Assembly (NCBI GenBank): GCA_902779075.1
Contig: CACZAK010000181.1
Location: forward strand, 1 to 12,807
Origin: an uncultured bacterium
GTDB taxonomy: Bacteria; Verrucomicrobiota; Kiritimatiellia; RFP12; UBA1067
Reading direction: 5' to 3'
Length of the DNA: 12,807 bases
The translations under genes and the position numbers were made by a program. Shown piece after piece: positions 7,401-11,999 of the stretch. Each line of letters opens with the position of its first letter. The first letter of the stretch is position 1. The notes beneath the pieces are model-generated. The model was not told the DNA's origin and did no database searches. It saw nothing but the letters and a program-made list of their open reading frames with translations.

Positions 7401-8219
7401 CTGCTCTGTGCGGTAACAGACGAAGACTATCCTGCTATTTCGCTTGAAACGTATGAGGGGGTAGGTGACATCTATGCAGGCCTTTGCAATGTCTATTCCA
7501 ATCTCTCGGCCAAGTTGTCAGTTGGGCGTAAGCAGGAGCTCTCGGATGAGATTTCCCAAGCTGCGATTTCAGCTAATGCCGCCATGTCTAAAAGCGGCAA
7601 GCCGGTTGGTTCTGCGCTCGACGATGTTCAATTCTTCATGGGTGAATGCATAAATTACCTCAACAATGCCAAAGATGATGTGATTCCTGTTCTTCTTGCC
7701 GATACAACGCAGGAGGAGTTCGCGTCGATAGTAGAGGACATTCGCTTTGCGGATTCAAGACTGCCTGCGGAACTCTTAATGGGCACAGAAGTCTATACTG
7801 CCTTCAGGGAATGGGCTGGTGGCGTGAAGGGCGCGACAGGCGATACGCTTGCGGGCGCGGCGGAGGTTGTAGCAAATGAACACGCGGCGGCAGCATATTT
7901 GCTGGGCGCGGAGCGGCTGTTTGAGAACGAGCCGACGGTAGAGATTGATGAGTTGGCGGTTGCTGATGGCGAGAACGCTGGCACTACGGCGATGACTGTC
8001 GCGGTGACAGTCAGGGATGGCGAGAGTGCAGTTGCGGTCAATGCAGCGAAAGTTGCTGCGATGTTCGAGGCGACAGGCGATCTTGGCGACTGGACTGGCG
8101 CGGCAAAACTGACGCCGACGGTGACAACCACAGGCACCGACGCAAGCGGCAAGATGACTTTTGTTGTCACTCCAGGTGACGGAACGGCATCAAAGGCGTT
8201 TTTGAGGATTAAGCGGTAG
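1404..8219 (+). CDS. Giant secreted BspA-like leucine-rich-repeat protein (2271 aa)
   Basis: Probably a surface or secreted adhesin or binding protein built mainly from LRR_5 (BspA/TpLRR-type) repeats. Residues 1-23 look like a short signal peptide (cleavage about WA/DT). A lead-in (24-58) precedes several dozen 23-residue units of the form LTSVTIPDSVTSIGxxAFxGCSG, each with a conserved Cys. Block 1 spans about 55-700. A second lead-in (about 710-750, FEWRVMDGEVEITKYIG) starts block 2, to about 1308. Block 3 (about 1309-1830) is degenerate, with three long inserts (1309-1433, 1479-1526, 1604-1765). Residues 1844-2125 hold a five-copy helical repeat. Residues 2177-2271 form a beta-rich terminal domain ending FLRIKR, possibly for sorting or anchoring. 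No enzyme motif is seen. The ATG at 1404 lies 8 bp after the previous stop with only a weak ribosome-binding site, suggesting coupling. The LRR part is AT-richer than the flanking genes and uses rarer codons such as ATA. The last 400 bases return to GC-rich usage. Confidence 0.9.
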   Translation: MKCTSIIKTIFAAFVLAADGTWADTWTDPDTGYTWTYKISGDTAEITGSYSYNSNSYTIPCISPLPVGNMVIPDALGGRPVTTIGISSFIRCKGLTSITIPDSVITIGDDAFYECSGLTSIIIPDSVTSIEGFAFYGCSRLINVDIPDSVTTISSIAFVGCSSLGSINIPASVTNISWGSFAPITPDSNGLTNISVSVGNTKYKSINGLLLSIEGTALLKGINGEVVIPDGVTSIEFGAFAGCGSLKSVTIPNSVVSISAQAFDTCISLTNIVIPASVTNIEQNVFAGCDRLLSIEVEDGNPSYQSVGGILLTKDGTRLVTVPGGMTSVSIPDGVESVGDCAFENYGYLTSVTMPESVRSIGYCAFYGCNSLTNVTIPVGMMSIGDLAFEGCDDLLYDRTTIPGAKLIDGWAVGYVKGLRDLDLTGVRGVGAGAFDGCDSLTNVMISGSVKHVGHSAFFGCEALINVVIEDGVESFGYCAFSECNALTSVTLPASVTNIGSAAAFTRCGGMMSYEVANDNPSYKSVSGLLLTKDGKTLVCGINGDVTIPDGVTSIGNSAFEGCGRLTNVKIPNGVVWIGSYAFGGCSGLTSVTLPDSVTRIGTYAFANCSSLVSVEIPDGVTGVWAETFLGCSGLAAVTIPEGVRLLLLSFNGCYNLSRIIFEGDAPVCWTPFIGVASNCVAYVKKDSVGWGVDIPGEWNGIRIEYIDAMIDPVLESLFEWRVMDGEVEITKYIGEESSVAIPSTITGMPVVRVGDRAFEGCSTVVNVTIPNGVTRIGGGAFWGCSGLTSVTIPDSVMSIGSSAFYSCRGLTSVTIGDGVRSIGSSAFYGCSGLNLFIVAAGNPSYKSVSGLLLTKDGKTLIAGINGDVTIPDGVTSIGYAAFYCCSGLTSVTIPDGVTSIGSYAFYHCSGLTSVAIPDSVTSIGEMSFTGCSGLTSVTIPDGVTKIGECAFSGCSRLTSVTIPDSVTIIGGWVFSGCSSLTNVMLGACVTSINDGVFSNCRQLTSVTIPNGVTSIARWAFEGCDNLKSVTIPESVTSIGASVFDGCSGLESVYITNLAKWNDISFGSFDANPLYYAHDLYLNGSLVANLTIPEGAAQINDYAYCGCTNLTCVAMPGSVTNIGHMAFSGCSGLTSVAIPGSVVSIGACAFNDCSQLTSVTIPDSVANIGSEAFSGCSRIADVVIGSSVTSIEDSAFYGCGSLVSVTIPAGVVCVGDEAFHGCRQLTELTMIDGVTIIGDGVFSSCTALTNVAIPGSVTNIGAYAFYNCTNLEEVVFNEGLQKIESGAFAKCGKLRAVSLPTTLVSLGDRLAPARIADERDSELFLYVDDFLANGVSFAYDAAGFEVVYDSGNGFEETNTGDSETQIEKHGTNETFWATALFSGESNGWPFTCNCSNNYFSSKCFERNGQNVYVSTISASNSECAFFGINDAMGAFEGCKKLESISLSFGLREIGAGTFKDCISLGSLDIPDSVVSIGGHREHVEQTLSNTWCSVVDKLQVDDQLPDVLSSEQRVSCSGDNSTYEGSGFVQGCTSLTNIVLSSSLSYLGPYSFAGCTSLSEIELPDSLRTINEGTFSGCSALETVRLPESLDLIGGYEFTSCSSRVHSYDSLSQNGVGPSTITSDQEISVQYDEEGGVLYSDMLVLNGAPSCLSRYVKTNVTRNADDTFTVEEILVANNLTTNVTSYVAGYDDIDLDNRWQDGVDTVFVPKRRQVVVDSDGCDRLGELMDFIGAKCSGMDGGVMTARRRFYPDAPVYNGKIFAPESGVFFGCRNLRAIVLPNTVRRIADYAFYNCSDLETINVPDSLAVVGYRAFGGTTNLPEVGAPWLRYPGWIDDMVDDGHPYDEIADVFDVVRGMVYSVKADLSEEEKLYVARVAASSVIYALEQFCIADSGDPFEGIDNMLAMTAEIFNAVGITDLDSNERSLLIDNVVYCVERLYRRISGSEVNGRTVDVSPINSFSGLGNAMAGLSEVFHSVGRALADEERVRYACVATASAASLLCAVTDEDYPAISLETYEGVGDIYAGLCNVYSNLSAKLSVGRKQELSDEISQAAISANAAMSKSGKPVGSALDDVQFFMGECINYLNNAKDDVIPVLLADTTQEEFASIVEDIRFADSRLPAELLMGTEVYTAFREWAGGVKGATGDTLAGAAEVVANEHAAAAYLLGAERLFENEPTVEIDELAVADGENAGTTAMTVAVTVRDGESAVAVNAAKVAAMFEATGDLGDWTGAAKLTPTVTTTGTDASGKMTFVVTPGDGTASKAFLRIKR
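1998..4040 (+). repeat. Four copies of a 'NPSYKSV.GLLLTKDG' island module within the LRR gene
   Basis: Four non-LRR modules begin at nt 1998, 2301, 2958 and 3927 (residues 199, 300, 519 and 842). Each runs G/D-N-x-x-Y-x-S-x-x-G-L/I-L-L-x-x-D/E-G and then a short hydrophobic strand, before the LRR array restarts with IPDGVTSIG. Copies 3 and 4 are nearly identical in protein over about 37 residues, yet differ at many third codon positions. That points to an old duplication under protein-level constraint, not a recent one. Copies 1 and 2 are more diverged. Confidence 0.8.
3700..4560 (+). repeat. Densest 69-bp tandem repeat section (LRR units)
   Basis: Here the 23-residue LRR units are closest to consensus (for example CSGLTSVTIPDGVTSIG), giving a 69-bp tandem periodicity in the DNA. 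The units differ mainly in the two or three residues before AF and at synonymous sites. Such a region can change repeat number by slippage or unequal recombination, and is prone to assembly collapse. It also produces long meaningless open frames on the opposite strand. Confidence 0.75.
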
Positions 8220-8478
8220 CGGAAATAGCATTGCTGCGTCTTAAAGGTGGCAGTTTAGATGTCGTAGGGTGCGGTAGCGCCGCCAAGATGGCATATCCAC
8301 CGAGGCCGAAGGCCGAGCCGCGGAGCGGGCGCTAGCGTGGTACTCTTCCAGTTAGAATCGTTTGGCGCCTGATCTGCGTTACACAAAAGTGTGGTTGCGG
8401 TTACAAGAAGTTAAGCGAGCCGACGATTGGTCGGTGAGCGCAGATGCTACGAAAAGAAACGCGCCATAGCGGAAGGTC

Positions 8479-8676
8479 GGGCTAACGGCGCGTGTGTAAG
8501 GAGCGAGCGCAGGGGAACGGCGCGACGACAGTTCGCGTGATGCGCCAGCGGACGCGCGCGAGACGAGAAGGCGGTATTCCGCCGACGAAGTATCGCGCAG
8601 CGGACGGTGGATGCAGCGCGCGGGAGGAGTCGCGCTTTTCCCCGAAGGGAGAGACGAACGCATGCGCCGTTAGCCC
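8479..8676. repeat. Imperfect palindrome 1 (about 198 nt)
   Basis: The ends are a perfect 13-bp inverted repeat, GGGCTAACGGCGC (8479-8491) against GCGCCGTTAGCCC (8664-8676). The centre is a short hairpin, GGCGG-TATT-CCGCC (8570-8583). Between them the arms match in patches, for example GGGGAA followed two bases later by GCGCGAC on the left and its complement on the right, with small indels. The left end overlaps repeat segment B. Confidence 0.65.
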
Positions 8677-8688
8677 AGCTCCCGAGGG

Positions 8689-8868
8689 TGCACTGCGCGG
8701 CTTTGTTTTGGGCCGACGCCGGGCGGAACCTTCGAGAGTGTGGCGATTACGGCAGGACTCGCCCCCGACGGCGTATATGTATACGCCGAGTGGGGCGAAG
8801 GACGCCGGAATCGGCCGCTCTCGCAAGGCGAGCACGGTTGCCCGAAACAAACAAAGCCGCACACTGGA
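8689..8868. repeat. Imperfect palindrome 2 (about 180 nt)
   Basis: The palindrome is centred between 8778 and 8779. The innermost arms CGGCGTATA (8769-8777) and TATACGCCG (8780-8788) are perfect with a 2-base centre. Further out, CGAGAG (8733-8738) pairs with CTCTCG (8818-8823), and CGGCTTTGTTT (8698-8708) pairs exactly with AAACAAAGCCG (8849-8859). The symmetry axis is the same for the outermost and innermost matches. The right arm is repeat segment A, so the left arm is a third, diverged copy of that segment. Confidence 0.75.
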
Positions 8869-8952
8869 AGGCAAACCAGCACGAAGCATCACCAAGTAGC
8901 CAAATCCAACGCGAAGCAAACCGTCGTCGCCTTGCGCGGCGGCGGCGTGAAA

Positions 8953-8961
8953 TGGTATAAT
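8953..8961 (+). promoter_or_regulatory. Extended -10 promoter of lysS
   Basis: TGG plus TATAAT (8956-8961), with a weak TTGCGC at 8932-8937 (18-bp spacer) as a possible -35. Predicted start is near 8968, giving a leader of about 24 nt before the ATG at 8992. It sits 73 bp outside repeat segment A, so lysS has its own promoter beyond the repeat region. Confidence 0.7.
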
Positions 8962-8991
8962 ACGCGCAAATTTTGATAACACGATAAAGAC

Positions 8992-10446
8992 ATGGCAGAT
9001 ACAAACGAATACCGCGAGCAGCGCCTTGCCTCGATGCAGACGCTGAAGGAAATGGGCTACGAGCCCTACGGCTGCAAGTACGACCACATCGACCTCAAGG
9101 TCGCGCGCGAAACCTTCGAGGAGGGGAAGCCGGTCCGCGTCGCTGGACGTCTTCTTATGATCCGCCGCATGGGCAAGATGAACTTCTGCACCATGAACGA
9201 CGGCACCGACCGCTTCCAGCTCATCTTCAAGCGCGACGAGCTTTCCGAGACGGCATTTGCCGCCTTTAAGCAGCTCAACCTTGGCGACATAATCGGCGCG
9301 GAGGGCGTTTTCTTCACAACGCAGAAGGGCGAGAAGTCCGTCGTCGTCAAGGAGTGGACGATGCTCGCGAAGGCGCTTGAGCAGCCGCCTGAGAAGTTCC
9401 ACGGTCTCGCCGACCAGGAGGAGTGCTACCGCCGCCGCTATGTCGATCTCATGACGAACGACGAGTCCCGTCAGCGTTTCTTTACGCGCTCGCGGCTTAT
9501 CATGGAGATCAGGAAGTACCTCTGGGACAAGGGCTTTGTCGAGGTCGAGACCCCGATTCTCCAGGACCAGGCGGGCGGCGCTGCGGCAAAGCCGTTCTTC
9601 TCCCATTTCAACGCGCTCGACAAGGACTGCGTGATGCGCATCGCGCCCGAGCTCTACCTCAAGCGTCTCCTCGTCGGCGGCATGAACAAGGTGTTCGAGC
9701 TCGGCAAGGACTTCCGCAACGAAGGTATCGACCGCACGCACAACCCCGAGTTCACCGTCTGCGAGATCTACGAGGCGTATGGTGACCGCACTTCAATGGA
9801 GGCGATCATGGAAGGGCTCCTTCCGCACCTCTGCGACAAGGTCATCGGCACGCGCAAGGTCGCCTACGGAGACAAGGGCGATGTCATCGATTTCAATCCG
9901 CCTTACCGCCGCGTCGCCTACAAGGATCTCGTCAAGGAGCTCATGGGCGACGACTGGTTTGAGCTTGATTTCGCGACGCAGCTCGAGAAGGCCAAGGCGA
10001 AGGGCCGCGAGACGGATACCAACCTCGAGCTCGACGGCGTTACGACCGAGCTGATGCTCACGCACGAGGTCTACGATAAGCTTATCGAGCGCAACCTTAT
10101 GCAGCCGACTTTTGTGACCAGGATTCCGCACGAGTTCGTTCCGCTCGCCAAGGCGTGCAAGGACGATCCGTCGCTCGTGGATGTCTTCGAGTTCGTCGTC
10201 GCCGGTCGCGAGCTCTGCCCTGGATACACCGAGCAGAACGACCCTCTGGAGCAGCGCAAGGCGCTCGAGAACCAGGCGGGCGAGGATACGGAGAAGATCG
10301 ACGAGGACTTTATCTCGGCTTTGGAATGTGGTATGCCTCCGACTGGCGGACTTGGCTTCGGAGTCGACCGACTCGTCATGTTCCTCACCGGAACCGACTC
10401 GATTCGCGACGTAGTTCTCTTCCCGCAAATGAAGACGACCGCCTAA
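8992..10446 (+). CDS. lysS: Lysyl-tRNA synthetase, class II (484 aa)
   Basis: This enzyme charges tRNA-Lys with lysine using ATP (cytoplasm, translation). Its length of 484 residues is close to the usual 490-510. Residues about 45-150 form the OB-fold anticodon-binding domain (VRVAGRLLMIRRMGKMNF onward). The class II catalytic core follows: the motif 1 region around GFVEVETPIL; MRIAPELYLKRLLVGG; motif 2 FRNEGIDRTHNPEFT at 241-255 with the ATP-contacting Arg; and motif 3 GGLGFGVDRLVMFLTG at 452-467 with the invariant Arg. It ends SIRDVVLFPQMK as in typical bacterial LysS. The ATG at 8992 is the first in-frame start after the promoter; the upstream AAAGA is only a weak ribosome-binding site. 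It is transcribed alone, downstream of the repeat region, and converges with the lipoprotein gene. Confidence 0.97.
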   Translation: MADTNEYREQRLASMQTLKEMGYEPYGCKYDHIDLKVARETFEEGKPVRVAGRLLMIRRMGKMNFCTMNDGTDRFQLIFKRDELSETAFAAFKQLNLGDIIGAEGVFFTTQKGEKSVVVKEWTMLAKALEQPPEKFHGLADQEECYRRRYVDLMTNDESRQRFFTRSRLIMEIRKYLWDKGFVEVETPILQDQAGGAAAKPFFSHFNALDKDCVMRIAPELYLKRLLVGGMNKVFELGKDFRNEGIDRTHNPEFTVCEIYEAYGDRTSMEAIMEGLLPHLCDKVIGTRKVAYGDKGDVIDFNPPYRRVAYKDLVKELMGDDWFELDFATQLEKAKAKGRETDTNLELDGVTTELMLTHEVYDKLIERNLMQPTFVTRIPHEFVPLAKACKDDPSLVDVFEFVVAGRELCPGYTEQNDPLEQRKALENQAGEDTEKIDEDFISALECGMPPTGGLGFGVDRLVMFLTGTDSIRDVVLFPQMKTTA

Positions 10447-10459
10447 TCAGGCGGTCGTC
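10434..10459 (+). terminator. Hairpin shared by convergent lysS and lipoprotein genes
   Basis: An 11-bp perfect stem (GACGACCGCCT, 10434-10444, with AGGCGGTCGTC, 10449-10459) has the loop AATC. The lysS stop TAA (10444-10446) is inside the structure. No T-run follows on the plus strand. On the minus strand the stem is followed by TTCATTT, so it is a better terminator for the lipoprotein transcript, whose stop is 18 bp away. It is probably bidirectional. Confidence 0.6.
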
Positions 10460-10476
10460 CATGCGAGAGCCGGTCA

Positions 10477-11067
10477 TTAGCGGCGTCTGGTTGGTCTTGG
10501 GGCGGATTTCTGCGCCGCCCTTGCGCTATGCGTTGCGGCCCTTTGGGCAGTTTGGGAATTGTGCACGGCGGCTTTTTGCATCGTCATGGCATTGTTTGTC
10601 GCAGCCCGCTGCATAGGCGCGGCGTTGCGCATAATAGTTTTCTGCGTTGACGCCGCATTGTGCACAGCTGTCTTTTGCGCTGCCTGCGCGGTGTGAAGGG
10701 CTGTCTTTTGCACCGTCTGCGCGGTGTGCGTGGCGACTTTCTGAGTTGTCTGCACGTTGCGGATGACGGGATTTTGCGGCGGGTGGCCGGGATTGTGGTG
10801 TCCAGGCCCGTTGTGATGAATCCCGCCGTGGGGACCGTGGTGGCTATCCCCGCGATGCCTGTAGGAACCGTCGTAATAGTAAACGTCATCGTAATAGTAC
10901 GTGTCGGGATAATAGGTTGACGTGGAATATGTTACAGGTGTCACGTAGCCTGGTTCTGTGACGTATGCCGGCGTGGGGTGGTAGACTGGCCGTTCGTATG
11001 CGACGCATCCCGTGCAGTAGATGCAAAGCGCCGCTGCCGCAAGAAGTGTTTTAGTCGTGTTGTCCAT
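10477..11067 (-). CDS. Lipoprotein with Tyr-rich, His/Gly-rich and 11-residue-repeat regions (196 aa)
   Basis: I do not recognise a named family. The ATG at 11067 is chosen because residues 1-21 then form a lipoprotein signal (MDNTTK, hydrophobic LLAAAALCIY, then CTG before Cys21) and the strong promoter lies about 70 bp upstream; the frame is open further upstream. Mature regions in order are: Tyr/Pro/Thr-rich (24-69, with YYYDDVYYYDG); His/Gly/Pro-rich (70-100), which could bind metal; seven 11-residue repeats of the form xxQ[KR]xxxHxAx (107-183); and a basic tail ending PTRRR. The repeats predict a long amphipathic, positively charged helix, reminiscent of LEA-like 11-mers. Likely anchored in the outer membrane, facing the periplasm or surface, and able to contact acidic polymers. 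That location and role are inferred. Confidence 0.75.
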   Translation of the reverse strand: MDNTTKTLLAAAALCIYCTGCVAYERPVYHPTPAYVTEPGYVTPVTYSTSTYYPDTYYYDDVYYYDGSYRHRGDSHHGPHGGIHHNGPGHHNPGHPPQNPVIRNVQTTQKVATHTAQTVQKTALHTAQAAQKTAVHNAASTQKTIMRNAAPMQRAATNNAMTMQKAAVHNSQTAQRAATHSARAAQKSAPRPTRRR

Positions 11068-11142
11068 ATTGCACCTGCCTTTCTGTTTACACCAAGTGAG
11101 GGAACTGAACTCCCGAATTCTGACAGAAAATGTTTCGCGTAC

Positions 11143-11171
11143 ATTATACCAAAATGTCGGAATGATGTCAG
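11143..11171 (-). promoter_or_regulatory. Strong sigma70-type promoter of the lipoprotein gene
   Basis: Read on the minus strand: CTGACA (11171-11166), a 17-bp spacer ending in TGG, then TATAAT (11148-11143). This is near-consensus -35, ideal spacing, extended and perfect -10. Predicted start is near 11136, about 68 nt before the ATG at 11067. Its -35 lies 2 bp from the -35 of the divergent tyrA promoter. Confidence 0.8.
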
Positions 11172-11173
11172 TA

Positions 11174-11202
11174 TTGCCTTTTGGGCCTGAAAATGAGATA
11201 AT
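11174..11202 (+). promoter_or_regulatory. tyrA-aroC promoter, placed for a (near-)leaderless mRNA
   Basis: TTGCCT (11174-11179), 17-bp spacer, GATAAT (11197-11202). The ATG at 11211 begins 9 bases after the -10, which is about where transcription should start. No ribosome-binding site lies before the ATG (TTCCCAACT). The -35 abuts that of the divergent lipoprotein promoter. Confidence 0.6.
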
Positions 11203-11210
11203 TCCCAACT

Positions 11211-11999
11211 ATGCAGATAGCAGTGATAGGCAAGGGTCTTATCGGCGGCTCGTTTGAGAAGGCGGCGAAGCGCGCTGGGCACGAGGCGGCGATTTTCGAC
11301 AAGGGCGAGGATTTTCGCGTCGAGGACGCGGAAGTCGTCTTTGTCGCCGTGCCGCCGTCGGCTGTTGTAGCAGTCGTCGACGCGATTGCGCCGCGCCTCA
11401 GGGAAGGGGCGGTTGTGGTCGATGCGACTGGCGTGAAGACTACTGTCTGTGATGCGCTTCGCAAGTACGCTTTCGAGACGCGTTGGGTGTTCGTCGGCGG
11501 ACATCCGATGGCCGGCAAGGAGAAGAACGGCTACGAAAACTCCGACTCCGCTCTCTTTGATGGCGCTTCGATGATCTTGACGCCTTACCCGACATACGGG
11601 CGCGCGCCTCTCGACAAGCTTGAGAAGCTATTGAAGGAACTCGGTTTCGCGCGGATCGTCTACACGGACCCAAAGCACCACGACGAGATGATTGCTTTCA
11701 CGAGCCAGCTTTGCCACCTCATTTCCTCGGCGTATGTCCGCGAGCCGCTTGCGAAGGATCATGTCGGCTACTCGGCGGGGAGCTTCCGCGACATGGCGCG
11801 CGTCGGCGCGCCTGATCCCGACACGTGGACGGAGCTTTTCTTCGCCAACCGAGACGCTCTTCTCCCGATACTCGAGCGCTACATCAATCGTCTCGACGAT
11901 TTCCGCGACGCACTTGCCGCGAACGACCGTGCGCGACTCCACGCCGCGCTTGAAGACGGCGTCGCAGCAAAGGCACAGTTTGGAAAGGGGCTCAAATGA
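11211..11999 (+). CDS. tyrA: Prephenate dehydrogenase (262 aa)
   Basis: This enzyme oxidatively decarboxylates prephenate to 4-hydroxyphenylpyruvate in tyrosine synthesis (cytoplasm). An N-terminal Rossmann domain has GKGLIGGS (7-14). An acidic residue (Asp30) at the end of the second strand favours NAD over NADP. The TyrA signature HPMAGKEKNGYENS is at 98-111, and the helical dimerisation domain carries HHDEMIAFTSQLCHLIS (156-172) and GYSAGSFRDMARVG (186-199). It is a single-domain form of about 260 residues, with no fused chorismate mutase or ACT domain, so feedback control by tyrosine through an ACT domain is not expected. An arogenate dehydrogenase activity cannot be ruled out from sequence. 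The stop overlaps the aroC start (ATGA). Confidence 0.92.
   Translation: MQIAVIGKGLIGGSFEKAAKRAGHEAAIFDKGEDFRVEDAEVVFVAVPPSAVVAVVDAIAPRLREGAVVVDATGVKTTVCDALRKYAFETRWVFVGGHPMAGKEKNGYENSDSALFDGASMILTPYPTYGRAPLDKLEKLLKELGFARIVYTDPKHHDEMIAFTSQLCHLISSAYVREPLAKDHVGYSAGSFRDMARVGAPDPDTWTELFFANRDALLPILERYINRLDDFRDALAANDRARLHAALEDGVAAKAQFGKGLK

Larger units (their letters stand above)
8278..8880 (-). repeat. Right, inverted copy of the compound repeat (segments C-B-A, interrupted)
   Basis: This is the reverse-complement counterpart of 615-858. Segment C 8278-8341 is near-identical to 794-858, with GCTAGCGTGG at its outer end and GATGGCATATCC near its inner end. Segment B 8412-8481 matches 669-738. Segment A 8824-8880 matches 615-667. 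Compared with the left copy, about 340 bases (8482-8823) lie between B and A, and these form most of the two palindromes. The inner edge is 59 bp after the LRR stop, so the repeat pair brackets the cassette closely. Confidence 0.85.
8220..8991. other. 772-bp intergenic region: right repeat copy, two large foldbacks, lysS promoter
   Basis: No convincing gene lies here. Open frames on both strands translate to Arg/Ala-rich low-complexity sequence and overlap palindromes. The region holds inverted segments C (8278-8341), B (8412-8481) and A (8824-8880), two large imperfect palindromes (8479-8676 and 8689-8868) and the lysS promoter (8953-8961). Bases 8220-8277, between the LRR stop and the repeat, contain no clear intrinsic terminator. 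No tRNA cloverleaf was found by eye. Confidence 0.7.

Noticed and set aside
8220..8277. Intrinsic terminator after the LRR gene
   Set aside because: Only a weak GCGG/CCGC pairing without a T-run was found, so it is not supported.
8278..8880. Integron attC site or CRISPR array
   Set aside because: There are no regular direct repeats with spacers. The inverted repeats lack a recognisable attC core pair, and no integrase gene is present.
8607..8976. Plus-strand Arg-rich open frames before lysS
   Set aside because: They lie across the imperfect palindromes, are low in complexity, and overlap each other in several frames without start signals.
8482..9741. 419-codon minus-strand open frame over lysS and the repeat region
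   Set aside because: It overlaps a clear lysS coding sequence and palindromic intergenic DNA. The translation is a low-complexity shadow of GC-rich codons.
11068..11208. 47-residue N-terminal extension of the lipoprotein
   Set aside because: It would run through the strong minus-strand promoter and bury the lipoprotein signal peptide inside the protein.
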